64,000 nt of DNA from Metarhizium brunneum (Eukaryota > Ascomycota > Sordariomycetes > Hypocreales > Clavicipitaceae): contig NC_089424.1 in the NCBI RefSeq assembly GCF_013426205.1, forward strand, positions 1 to 64,000. Reading direction: 5' to 3'. The stretch's first letter is position 1; every line of letters starts with the position of its first letter. The position numbers and the translations under genes were made by a program. This document shows, piece after piece, positions 33,430 to 43,700 of the stretch. The notes under the pieces are model-generated. The model made no database searches. It saw only the letters and a list, made by a program, of their open reading frames with translations, and had not been told where the DNA came from.

Positions 33430-34323
33430 TTACCTGTCACTGCCAAAAAAAGGCTCTTTGTGCCCTTCAGAGTTGCTGACTACAAGCCAAGGCAGACCAA
33501 AGGCACCCAGGTCACTGAGAGACTGAGAATTGGCCTTGAGCATATCCTTGTACTTCAGACTGGCCTGGTTTGACATAATGACCGTCACCTCATCCTCGGA
33601 AAACATTCGTTGAGAGCCATGGTGAGTTTCGGACCCATGAAATTCTAGTGGCATGTTGGAAAGGACTTGTGCAAGTACCAGCTCATCGAAAACCCGCTTT
33701 TCTGGGGTCGTCCAGAAGAAATGAAAAAGGTAGTGGAACGACGCGTGATACACGTTGCGTGGATAATGATCCTTGATGTACATGAGAGCGCGGCAAGGCT
33801 GAAAAGTCAGTATATTTCGTCTCACAGTAGATATCCGCTACTTGCCTTCTGGGTCCAACCCAGGTCTAACAGGTCTCTGAGGTCTTCTGGTAAAACAATA
33901 TCCTCTACGCGCAGCATCTTTGCTGCTCTGACAAGTTCGTACTTTTTGAGGTATTCTCTCTTGGCTTTACTCCCGGCCCACGGTGGTGTATTACCTGATG
34001 CCTCAGCTGTTAAACTTTCTGCCACTGGTGAATATCATAACAGGATTGACATGCCTGAACTGGCATGAACCGCGCCCAAGAAGATGGGGTGGAATCTTGG
34101 TCACGGCACAGCAGTGTCAGCTCCCAGAGCAACGCGGATAATAATGTCACGACAACTCACTCGACTTCAACGTTGTGCCTTGCTAAAAGATCAAGACTGT
34201 TGATCAGGTGGTGGAATGCCAGGAAGCTGTAAAACGAAGCTGAGACAATTAGCCATCCCGCTCCACGTTGCCGGTCAAAATGTACGTACCAACATCGATA
34301 TAGCAGTCGATTTTGCTACCCAT
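33430..34323 (-). CDS. DsbA-fold/GST kappa-type protein, five exons, two apparent GC-AG introns
   Basis: Exons 34323-34290, 34239-34161, 34095-34055, 33994-33846 and 33798-33430 total 672 nt, 223 residues, the usual length for the GST kappa/2-hydroxychromene-2-carboxylate isomerase group. Key segments are MGSKIDCYID, ASFYSFLAF, FHPIFLGAVHASSGNTPPW, KREYLKKY, and near the C terminus AFGLPWLVV. The active-site Ser appears as SFYS. Two introns have GC donors: 34054-33995 (GCATGT) and 33845-33799 (AAG|GCAAGT, the GC-AG consensus). I found no GT donor in a suitable phase for either. Members conjugate or isomerise with glutathione, often in mitochondria or peroxisomes. Convergent with the amine oxidase; divergent from the desaturase. 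Confidence 0.8.
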
Positions 34324-35238
34324 GTTGCAATCTGATTGGGCTTTAATGTCACCGAATAGAATTTACTAGCAATACTTGGAATGTTGAGAAAATCTTGCAG
34401 TAGAATTGCATGCGATTGACCCAGTGGCGAGCCAGAGCAGGACACTGAGGGAATGTGGTTATCGTGACAACTCTATTTGCATATCCTCATTTTAATAGGT
34501 CAAGTGCATACCGGGGTGTGTTGACCGCGACACGCTTTAATGCGTAGAAAAGAGAGAAGGACATTGAACAGATGAGACAACAATGAATACACTGGGCTGA
34601 TGCATACACACCCATTCAGCGTTACAGTGACGCTGAATGGTGAAAGCATCTACACCGTACTTTTGACTCCAAGCTGCAGTGTGGCTGACTGCTGGGCTTG
34701 CATAAAGAATCAGGGGCAAGAAAGACGTGGAGGACCGTCGGGGCTTCAGAGACAAGTGCCACCTGAAAAGTTTCATTCGCATGCACCGGGAGTTTTGCCT
34801 GGCATGATTGGGTATCAACGGGATGTGACACAACTTTCGGCCACTCATGCAACCGGGACGGAATACACTGGACACGTTGTTTGGAGATGCAAACTTGTCC
34901 GAGAACCTCAAAGGAATATACGAGACTATACGTGTAGGCAGCGGTCAAGCTGCATGGTAACTGCATATTGAATTGGGGACAAGTTGTGCACATGACTGGT
35001 TGCGAAATATACTCCGTACAGTAACAGCATCCAGTCTGCTCGACGTGGCAAACGCAAGCCACGTCCAAGATGGCCCTTGTCATGCAGCCAACGGCAGCTT
35101 CATTTTCACACACCGCATCATGTGAGATTCGTCCTCTTCACAGAAGGAGCACTCATAAGTGGAATTCATCTTACATGATTCAATCTTGCTTTGCAACGAC
35201 TACAGTCTTCCCCCTCCACTTTTGATACGAAATCAACA
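34324..35238. promoter_or_regulatory. Divergent region, GST kappa and desaturase
   Basis: About 0.9 kb without a supportable gene. Contains ATACTCCGTA at 35009-35018, the reverse complement of a word in the 21.8-kb divergent promoter. Confidence 0.35.
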
Positions 35239-36738
35239 ATGACAATGGCGACTACTAGCACGACCGAGAATGTTACAACCGAGACCAAGCATGTTCTCTA
35301 CGTTCCGGACACATACCATGAGGAGCCGGTACGGCCTGGAGTAAGTTCCTTGACGAATATTCTCATTCAATGGATGCTAACATGTCTCGTAGTATGTCGA
35401 TGGGTTGATAGGCATAGACGGGCTTCGTGCGGCAGTCCCAAAACACTGTTTCCAACCGTCAATTGTGCGCTCGTTGGGGTTTTATTTACGAGACATTCTG
35501 TTCATGGTATCTTTGCTGACACTGGCGCTGTACCTTGAACGGCAAATCGAAAGCCCTGTGCTCAAGTTTGTAGTCTGCGGTCTCGTGTATCCCTTTCTCG
35601 CGGGCATGCCTGCGACGGGATTTTGGGTTTTGGGACACGAGGCAGGCCATGGCTCGTTTTGCAAGAACCGCCTGGTTGGTGACTTTTTCGGTTTCACCGC
35701 CCATTCGTTTCTCATGTCGCCGTTCTTCAGCTGGAGGTCAACACATTCCAGACATCACGTGTATGCCAATCATATGGTTAAGGTATGACTGCATACGTCA
35801 ATCATCACAATTCTGTCTTGAAACATGTTGTTCAAACTTTTTCCTCGCAGGATCACAACTATGTGCCCCCAAGAAGGCATGAATACTCGGAATTGTTCAA
35901 ACCCAAAGGAGACTTTGAGCTCCGTGAGATGACTGAAGACGCTCCCATCGTAATTCTGGCACGAGTGATATTACAGCAGCTCATTGGATGGGTTTGTTTA
36001 CACCCAATTCGATTCTTATTCTCAGAATCACACTGATCCATGTGCTACAGCCCTGGTACTTGCTCACCAACATCACAGCCGGCAGTCAGGCTGTGCGCCG
36101 GCCATCCCACGGCTGGTGGAACAACAGCCATTTCGACCCATGGGGGGCTCTGTTTCGCGCTGAAGAATTCTGGTCCATTGTGGCCTCTGACGTTGGCATT
36201 ATCGCCATGAGCTATCTCGTGTATAAAGCCGCATGTGTGTACGGCTGGTGGACGATTACTTGGACCTACATATTGCCGTTGATGTGGGTGAATCACTACA
36301 TTGGTATGGAACCTCACAACGTGAGCTGCATCGTTCGTCGGCAGACTTGCTAATGCCGACATAGTCATCATCACTTACCTTCATCATACGTCTCCCTGTC
36401 TACCCAAGTTCTCGCCAGAGTCATGGACCTTTCTCCGTGGTGCTTTGAGTACCGTGGATCGAGACCCCGGCTACTTCTTGAGACACTTGTTGCATCACAT
36501 CATTGACCTCCATGTTGTTCATCATCTGTTCCCACGCATTCCGCATTATCACGCACAGGAAGCTACTGATGCTCTTCGTCCACTTCTGGGCAAGTACTAT
36601 CATCAGGATAAGGGGTCATACTATGGTGCACTGTATTCAAACTTCAGAGATTGTCAATGGGTCGAGCCCAATCCCTCCTCTGAGTGGATAGAAAACGTTC
36701 CAAAGGTGAGCCGCATCGACCTTCTCAAGCTGGGGTAA
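35239..36738 (+). CDS. Delta-12-type fatty acid desaturase (FAD2-like), five exons
   Basis: Exons 35239-35340, 35393-35782, 35851-35991, 36051-36303 and 36365-36738 give 1260 nt, 419 residues. All three di-iron histidine boxes are present: HEAGHGSF, HSRHH and HVVHH. Also present are the TYLHHTSP segment and the GALSTVDRD motif of oleate desaturase relatives. Four hydrophobic stretches flank the boxes. The enzyme sits in the ER and would introduce a double (or, in diverged members, triple) bond at carbon 12 of an acyl chain. HHTSP instead of the usual HHTHP or HHTDP is mildly unusual. As an extra copy inside a cluster it more likely shapes a specialised acyl chain than bulk membrane lipid (inference). 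Confidence 0.9.
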
Positions 36739-37150
36739 GTTTTTTCTCAAGCTGACTTGATTCTGTTTTGCCGCAGCGCCACCTGACGGATGCTGGAACA
36801 ACACAAGACGATAGAGAAGGTATATACTGGTATCATTTGGGAAAGATGCCTCGCCCAGTCATGGTAATGCGAAAGTGAGTGTTGCAGTGAGAGCTCATTC
36901 TCACGCACGTTGATCCTGTTGCCAGAACTTCTAAAATCGGCATGCATCGTGGTCGAGTTGCTTCGAGTTGTGGTGGAAAACGGAGCCAAGCCAATACTTG
37001 AACTATTGAGATGCAATGAGAAAACACAGAACAGCATTGGAGAGTTGAAAGAAGAGTAGTAAATAAATCCCTCGTGAAGCAGATTTGCGTGTATAGAAAA
37101 ATGAATCGGCTAAAATCAGCCCACGGTGTCTTTGAAAGCTCGTTTCCTGC
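36739..37150. other. Spacer, nothing recognisable
   Basis: 3' flank of the desaturase up to the solo LTR. The further spacer 37406-37748 between the LTR and the next gene also shows no gene. Confidence 0.5.
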
Positions 37151-37400
37151 TGTGACAAGGGCTCGTCATGAGGGCTTAGAGCTAAAAGGGCTCAATTCAA
37201 TAATAATCTCGAAGAGTCTCTAAGGTCTTAAGTTACTAAGAGAAGAGAGAAGAAGAGTAACCGTCTTATATATATAAAAGGAGCGCCTAGGCCTAGGGTC
37301 CTTACCCGGATATATGTTCTAGCTATGTAACTAATAAGTCCTGTATTAGCGAAGCCCATTTATTGGGCGTCATGATCTGTTGGGCCTTTTCCGTGTAACA
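37151..37400. mobile_element. Solo LTR, 250 bp, with 5-bp target-site duplication
   Basis: The element starts TGTGAC and ends GTAACA (TG…CA with TGT/ACA inverted ends). It is flanked by perfect CCTGC repeats at 37146-37150 and 37401-37405. Inside is a TATATATAAAAGG promoter-like box (about 37267) followed by a GC-rich palindrome (CGCCTAGGCCTAGG). No internal retrotransposon sequence follows, so this is a solo LTR left by recombination, or a small non-autonomous element. It is not RIP-degraded, unlike the AT blocks. Confidence 0.75.
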
Positions 37401-37748
37401 CCTGCCGCTTCTCGTTGGTTTCATATATGTCTATAGGAGTAATACGAGGGTTTGGACTTGACGTCAACTTTGAACAAGAAGACGCTATAGATGTTCGAGT
37501 CACCCACTAGCCGGCTAAGCAGAAGAGATAGGACGCGGCAGAGGCTCTTTCCTGAGCAATAGACAATGACTGGTTACACGCTCAGCCAAGGCATCGTCTC
37601 TTTATTTGTGCGACAGAATGTTGTATGCCCCGTGTATTACTAATATTCCGTCATATAAATCGTCGCATTTTTACCCCGCTCGAGTTTTGGAGCTCTTACT
37701 CTTGCTGTCATTTCGATCGTATAGCCAAACTCACCTCACCATCACACA

Positions 37749-38600
37749 ATGCCTGGCACAATCTCTGTTCCCCGTGGAGATGTCAAAGCAACCTTGAACT
37801 TTTACGGACCTCCGACTGACGGATCGCCTCCCTTTCACATTTACAACGAGGAGATGAATTCTGAATTCCAACGCAATTACTCGCATTGTCCCCACGACAT
37901 CATCATCCATGATGTCCGTGACCAAGACGTCGAGTTCACGATTGACCGTGACGCCTTTCAGATTATCGAAGGGGTACCACCGTCAAAGGAAACCGACTTC
38001 ACCGATGACGAGTCTATCCAGATGAACTTCTACCCGGAGGTGAAAGAGCTGGTCTCTGCCCACCTTCCAGGGATCGATTACATCTTTATTTACAACCACA
38101 CGATCCGGTCACAAGTCCCAGGTGCGGCATACCGCCCATTGACTCGCGTTCATAATGATCACACACCCAACTCCATCGTTCAGCGCGTGAGGGAGTATCT
38201 CCCCACCGAGGCAGATGAGCTCTTGCGGCATCGGTACCGTACCGTCAACGTTTGGTGTCCTCTCAACAAGAATCCCGTAGAAGAATGCCCGTTGGCCTTT
38301 TGCTCTGCCGCAACGGTTGCAGATGAGGATTCCGTCACTGTTGAGCGCCGCGGTGAGGATGGCAGATTCATCCGGGAAGTGGCGCTTATAAAGTATAACC
38401 CGAATCAGAAGTGGTACTACCTTAGTGGTATCACCAATAACGACCGGGTGATTATGGAGTGCTTTGATAGTGAGTCGCTGAAACAGAGCTCTGGAATCAG
38501 AGGGATATGCCCCCATGCAGCATTCAATGACCCGCGAACAAGGGAAGATGCTGAGAAGAGAGTGAGCATCGAGGTCCGCTGCCTGTTGTTTAGCAAGTAG
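37749..38600 (+). CDS. AsaB/CmcJ-like oxygenase family protein
   Basis: Intron-free, 283 residues. The pattern LTRVHNDHTPNSIVQRV, RTVNVWCPLNKNP, KWYYLSGITNNDR and CPHAAFNDPRT is characteristic of the fungal 'GA4 desaturase/CmcJ/AsaB' family, with candidate metal ligands in HNDHT and the CPH segment. Members include the aspergillic-acid hydroxamate-forming enzyme AsaB, GA4 desaturase and cephamycin CmcJ. They hydroxylate or desaturate in specialised metabolism. The start is the first Met and fits family length. Convergent with the GST gene (52 bp between stops). The substrate cannot be inferred, but the family occurs mostly in biosynthetic clusters. Confidence 0.85.
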   Translation: MPGTISVPRGDVKATLNFYGPPTDGSPPFHIYNEEMNSEFQRNYSHCPHDIIIHDVRDQDVEFTIDRDAFQIIEGVPPSKETDFTDDESIQMNFYPEVKELVSAHLPGIDYIFIYNHTIRSQVPGAAYRPLTRVHNDHTPNSIVQRVREYLPTEADELLRHRYRTVNVWCPLNKNPVEECPLAFCSAATVADEDSVTVERRGEDGRFIREVALIKYNPNQKWYYLSGITNNDRVIMECFDSESLKQSSGIRGICPHAAFNDPRTREDAEKRVSIEVRCLLFSK

Positions 38601-38652
38601 CTTAGTACTTGTCATTGAAATTTCATTCAACTCTACAAGGTCGTCCAGCATG

Positions 38653-39441
38653 CTATGGCAACATCTGTCCCAGCCTCGTTGCCTGCCCAACAAGTGTCTT
38701 GGTGGTGTCATCCGCATAGCGTTGATAAGTTATAATATACTTTTCATCCTCGCTCCATGTTTCCTGAACGCTCTGCCGCTTCATAACCGCACCATACCAC
38801 TTAGACCACCGTTGCCAGATATGATCCCTATCCTTTAATGGAATACCTGCTCCGCCAATCTTAAAGTGATCTAGTAACCAAAGACGTTGTGCCCATGGAG
38901 CTAGACTAATGTCGACTAGGCTTATATCTTCGCCTAAGAACCATGGCCCCTGTGAATGCATTTGCTCTGTGAAGCTTCGAATGTGACCAAGGAATTCAGT
39001 CCGAATTTCTTCGAGGCTATACGACCTGTCTGTCGTGTGCTGAAGAAGCTTGTAGAATGCCGGGATGATTCTTGTATTGATGTGATTAATCCACAGCCGT
39101 GCGTGGGCTCGCGTATATGGATCTGACGGCAGCAGCTGATGATGTGGAAATTTGTCCTCCAAATATTCGCATATGATTGAGCTTTCATATAGCGGCCTTT
39201 GGTCGGCTGCCAAAGCGAGGATCGGTACCAAGCCGCGAGGGTTCATGGCCAGGAACTCGGGCTCTTTCCTGCCCAGGTCGACTTCAATGTATTGATGGGG
39301 GACGTTCTTCTCGCACAAAGTGATCCAAACTCGTTGGACAAAGGGACTAAACCACGCGCCATACAGTTTAGTTGGGTGGTCAGCGGCATGTTTGCCAGCC
39401 AGTTCGGCGGCAGCACCAGAGGCGTGTGGCGGAAGAGGCAT
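38653..39441 (-). CDS. Glutathione S-transferase, omega-like
   Basis: 262 residues, intron-free. The thioredoxin fold starts at TKLYGAWFSPFVQRV, where the omega-class catalytic Cys position is Ser. The cis-Pro loop is GLVPILAL, and YESSIICEYLED binds the gamma-glutamyl group. The C-terminal helical domain has PWFLGEDISLVDISLAPW, the usual GST N-capping region. It conjugates or reduces with glutathione in the cytosol. In a cluster it could add sulfur to an intermediate or detoxify one. It is convergent with the AsaB-like gene. The first Met is used; the 23-residue extension before the fold is normal for fungal members. Confidence 0.88.
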   Translation of the reverse strand: MPLPPHASGAAAELAGKHAADHPTKLYGAWFSPFVQRVWITLCEKNVPHQYIEVDLGRKEPEFLAMNPRGLVPILALAADQRPLYESSIICEYLEDKFPHHQLLPSDPYTRAHARLWINHINTRIIPAFYKLLQHTTDRSYSLEEIRTEFLGHIRSFTEQMHSQGPWFLGEDISLVDISLAPWAQRLWLLDHFKIGGAGIPLKDRDHIWQRWSKWYGAVMKRQSVQETWSEDEKYIITYQRYADDTTKTLVGQATRLGQMLP

Positions 39442-40873
39442 CTAGTTTGATATCAATACCAGTCAGTGTGCGTCCGTTTAGTCGTAGATGTGGTCATGAA
39501 TATGAGGCACTTGGAAAGGATTTGAGCTGCAACTTGCAACAGCGTAACTGCTTTCTTCCAGGACAGGAATGGGAATCGATTGCTTCTTGACAGTGTGCTA
39601 GATTAGAATGGCAATTCAACGGCGAGGGGATCTGAGGAGATGTTGGGTAACATTGAAGCCCGTGGCGCCTTTGCCAGGAAGTACCAGCTGAGGGTGCGGA
39701 ATTTTGGGGGAATCAGAAGCGGTCAAAGTCGGGCCCCCGTAGCAATTGCCAAGAGTTCAATGTTGATATCGTGTCTGTCAATTCATCAATATCATTTAAT
39801 TGGTTAGTTGGGCAAATGGTGGCTGAGGACAGTGAATACGGGACGTTGGCAAGCAATACCCGGTACATGTATGCAGCTTCCCGCTTTGCATCTTTGAAAA
39901 TATAATACCCGACACATGTATATGTTGATATAATACGACCGTCCCTTGGGCTCTGATTGGTCGAGGGCAAATACATGTACTCATGAGTCATTGGTAACTG
40001 CACTTGCCGCAGCCACATGCATAAGTCGCTTTCCAGCGCATTGATGCATCGGTTGCTGCTTGATTCTTGCATTGATTATCCCGCGTCGCATGGTACAACG
40101 CAGTCCTTGTTTCTGCCACGTAGGGTCAATCAAAAGGCCAAGGTATTTCACCTCATTACGCCACCTAGACCGTCTTTATCCAATCAAACCATAACGGGAT
40201 ATCTATTCTGTACGAGCAAGACATGCACAGGTTGTCTTGCAGGGTCGGTAAAGAAAAAACAAGTCTCAGCGTCGTACTGAATACAATCATATACCCGGAG
40301 GGTGTCTTTATTTGACTGACAAAAGTGGCGCATGCAGGCGTTGCTGGAACGGCTCGTGGTCTGAGATAATGGCCTTGTTGGTTCATCTTTTCATCACGGC
40401 CTCCACCGCCATCTAAGCTTTGGTCAAAGTCGCTTCCATCTGGTAGGCCCAACAAGTGTCCACTGGCCGCGGATCCCAAGGGTTACACTTGCACATCCCG
40501 TGCCCTTTGTTGCGACCCAACATTGCGCAACAGGTAATGCAAGCCGTGCAGCTGCATATTCCGCTCAAGGGCTTGGAGTGTAATGTCCTCCAAAGAAAAG
40601 AATCCCGATTGAGGGGACCTCCACATACGCCAGATTGACCGTTCATGATCCGGGTGATCTCTATTGTCATTCATGGACATGTTTCTTTCCCTCGTTAAGC
40701 TATGCTTGACCTACGTAACGTGGCCACGCGCCATGATCTCATCCAGGACCCCCTTCCATTTGGCAGGACAAGAGACTCCTCTGGTCTCGGATTTTACTAC
40801 CGGGTAGGATTCTGTTCCAAGCTCCGAATTCTCAATACAAGACTGCGTGCGGCATATATCAAAAATACAAAGT
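39442..40873. other. 1.4-kb spacer without a recognised gene
   Basis: Overlapping short frames occur on both strands around 40410-40680, one Cys-rich, but none forms a plausible exon chain or matches a family. No tRNA, repeat or element seen. Confidence 0.45.
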
Positions 40874-42266
40874 ATGGCGGCACAAGTGACGGGCCAATCT
40901 GGCCAACCTGATATTGCCTACACGCCAAACTTGGAAATCTACCAGCAGCGCCTTAAACGGCGCCAAGACACTGAAGAGCTGGATAAGACCTTGCCTGATG
41001 GGTTTCCACACAAGTTACATTCTCATATGGCTTGGACTAGTACGACCGTAAGTGACCAATATGGGTGGCTTTATGAGCTGAGTGAACCTGATCTGGACGA
41101 GATTCAGCAGGCGCTGGACATTTTTAAGGGTAATTTGATACCTTGCCACATGTTTGCTTTGTAAAACGTCCTGACCATGAGAACAAAAGACACGGGCAAA
41201 TCACTTGGTTACATCAACCAGCAAACGTTTCCCCTTCCTACCCTTCATTCACGGTTACGATCCGTATCGAATGATATCCACAACACCTTTGGATTTAAAG
41301 TTATACGAGGTATTCCAGTAAAAAAATACACCAGGGAGGAGAACATTATTGTCTATGCAGGTATAGCATCTCATGTGACTACTAGGCGAGCACGACAAGA
41401 CCACCAGTTTAATGGACGGCCAGCCAATGTGGTCCTTGACCACATTAAGAACCTCACTTTAAAGTTAGATGCAAAGCATATTGGGTCTCCAGCATACACT
41501 GCAGAGCAACAGGGCTTTCACACAGACGCGGGTGACGTGATTGCGTTGTTCGCGCTGGCGGACGCAGCCGAGGGGGGTAAAAGCTACATCGCAAGCAGCT
41601 GGACAGTATATAATGAGCTGGCAGCTACAAGACCTGATTTGATTCGGACCTTATCCGAGCCTTGGCATGTTGACGGGTGAGTATAGTCTCCTCTGCTCTT
41701 TATACAAACTGTTTGGATTATCACATACCGACAGAGCAGCCAGATTCGGCAAATCCGCGCCTACATCTCGACCACTCCTCTTTCATCAAGCAGCAACGGC
41801 GAGCAATCCAGAACGGGTGATTATACAGTATGCCCGACGAGCGTTTACTGGATACTGGGGTTTACCCCGAAGCAGCCATCTCCCGCCCATCACAGAAGCT
41901 CAAGCAGAGGCACTTGATGCTTTGCACTTTACAGCCCAGAAACACGCATTAGCTCTTGAATTCCAGTCTGGTGATATTCAGTTTATTAATAATCTGAGTA
42001 TTCTTCATGGAAGAGGCGCATTTCGCGACACCCCGGATAAACAGTGAGTTCTTTAATGACACACTGCGTATTTTTACCTCACGGCTGATACCTACAATAC
42101 ATGCATCAGGCGCCATCTTTTGCGATTGTGGCTTCGAGACGATGAGTTGGCCTGGGATACTCCTGCTGCGCTCCAAAGTCGCTGGCGCAGATTGTTCGAT
42201 GATATAACGCCAGAATCGCAGTTTTTCCCACTAGAGCCATCCATTCGATCAACTTCATCGGCGTAA
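40874..42266 (+). CDS. TauD/TfdA-family Fe(II)/2-oxoglutarate dioxygenase, four exons
   Basis: Exons 40874-41129, 41190-41676, 41735-42043 and 42110-42266 give 1209 nt, 402 residues. The iron ligands are readable: HTD in QGFHTDAGDVIALF and the distal His in INNLSILHGRGAF. The 2-oxoglutarate-binding Arg follows in RHLLRLWLRD. PERVIIQYARR and PPITEAQAEALDALHFT are typical of the fungal subgroup that pairs the TauD fold with a long N-terminal region. The reaction is an Fe(II)/2OG-dependent hydroxylation or related oxidation in the cytosol. It is the last intact gene before the decayed NRPS region. All four junctions keep frame and the start is the first Met. Confidence 0.9.
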
Positions 42267-43422
42267 TCTACTGAAAATGTTGCGAGTCTCTCTCGGGGGT
42301 CGGAGATGAAAATATTAGACTGCGGAATAATGTACGTTTTCTCTACGGAGGGACGGTTCCTACGAGTGACCACGGCATCCATGTGCTCGAGCTTTTTCTT
42401 GACGGGAGGGATCAATTGGCCTCGTTGGTTAAAGGTGGAAAATATACCAGGAGAAAACTGATAGTTACTAAGTGCTCAATATACGGCAACGAGCCTGCTT
42501 GCCGCTACAGATTGTTGGTTACACAAATTATACACGTGTCCTGGCAAGGGCCCTCGGCACAGACGCTCTTTTGGTATATATAATAGTTATTAATGCCCTC
42601 TTTTTCTCTTAGGAAACTAAGAACCTTGGATACCTTACAGTAATAACTTTAAGTTTGAACCCTTTTACAAGCCCACATATTGTGCCCTTTTCATAATAGC
42701 ATCAGAACTTATTGTCGGCATGCCCACGGACTTCAGTCAGGACACTCAAAGCGAAACCGCAAAGCGTCTACTAGCTTGAATCGTTAACGAACGTCTTTTA
42801 CATATCTATACTTCGCCAGCGCCCTCAGTGGCAGAAATTCATCTACATCTCACCGATCCTCGTCAAGGTCCCGACTTTCCAAAGTCATTCAAGCTTGTGT
42901 TACGTGCATTACGAGATCCTGAACGCGATGAGATACCTGTCCGCCTAAATAACATACGAATACCTGCAATCTTTCAAATATTCTCGAGAGACTGCAAGAT
43001 TAGAGCTGTAGTGTTATACGACCCTGCCGGGATATTCAATGGGTTACACCCGTGGCTTGGTTGCAGCCAGCAATTGCGATTCGTCCTTTCAGCAGTGTTA
43101 GAGAACTCGTCTGTTAATCAAGGTTGGACTTTATATTCTTTTAGAGATACAGATACCTGATCTACGCTATTTCCTAGGATACTGGTTGTGTTGGCAGAAA
43201 AGCCGTGCCCCAGTTGAATTGCGGTTATCTATAATTGAATAGGAACATTCTATTATTTCAGGCTATTTGTAATACCCGGTATATATACCGCTTAAACTTT
43301 TTTAAAAAAGCTATTAATAAAATATATATAAGTATTATAGCTTTTATTTGTAGTATTATTATTATAATAACCTCTTTTATAAGCCGCTTTTATACACGGC
43401 TTATAGTGCTAAAATAAGAAAT
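42267..43422. other. Spacer turning AT-rich, no recognised gene
   Basis: A 110-codon plus-strand frame (42828-43160) shows no motif. 43235-43410 is AT-rich and includes an 8-bp-arm hairpin (43379-43386 and 43397-43404, ATAAGCCG/CGGCTTAT). The sequence becomes coding-like abruptly at about 43423, as at a transposon or deletion junction. Confidence 0.4.
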
Positions 43423-43629
43423 GTGGCGTTTGCAAAGGACTTGGGCTTAGAGCTGACCCCATCCGGAGCCGAGGTAAAGACTTCGCAGCCTGTCTATGCC
43501 ACCAACATCAAAGGGGTTTACGCTGCCGGTGACTGTGGCTCCCCGTTGAAGGCTGTCCCTCCAGGCATCACCAGCGGTGGAATGGCTTCGGCTGGTATCG
43601 TTGCAAACCTACATGTACAGGCCGACTAG
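43423..43629 (+). pseudogene. C-terminal fragment of a thioredoxin-reductase-like flavoenzyme
   Basis: About 68 codons ending in TAG. The segment KGVYAAGDCGSPLKAVPPGI is the second FAD-binding motif of the pyridine-nucleotide disulfide oxidoreductases, in the form seen in fungal GliT-like dithiol oxidases and thioredoxin reductase paralogues, followed by ASAGIVANLHVQAD as the terminal helix. The first about 250 residues, including the CxxC, are missing; the left side is AT-rich. It lies directly upstream of a decayed GliP-like NRPS, hence the suspicion of a dead epipolythiodioxopiperazine locus. Confidence 0.65.
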
Positions 43630-43700
43630 GGCTATGCTTTCCTATCCACAGCCCAGGAGGACTACAGTCGTTTTGGGTCGGCTAAATCTGTCTCAAGGAG

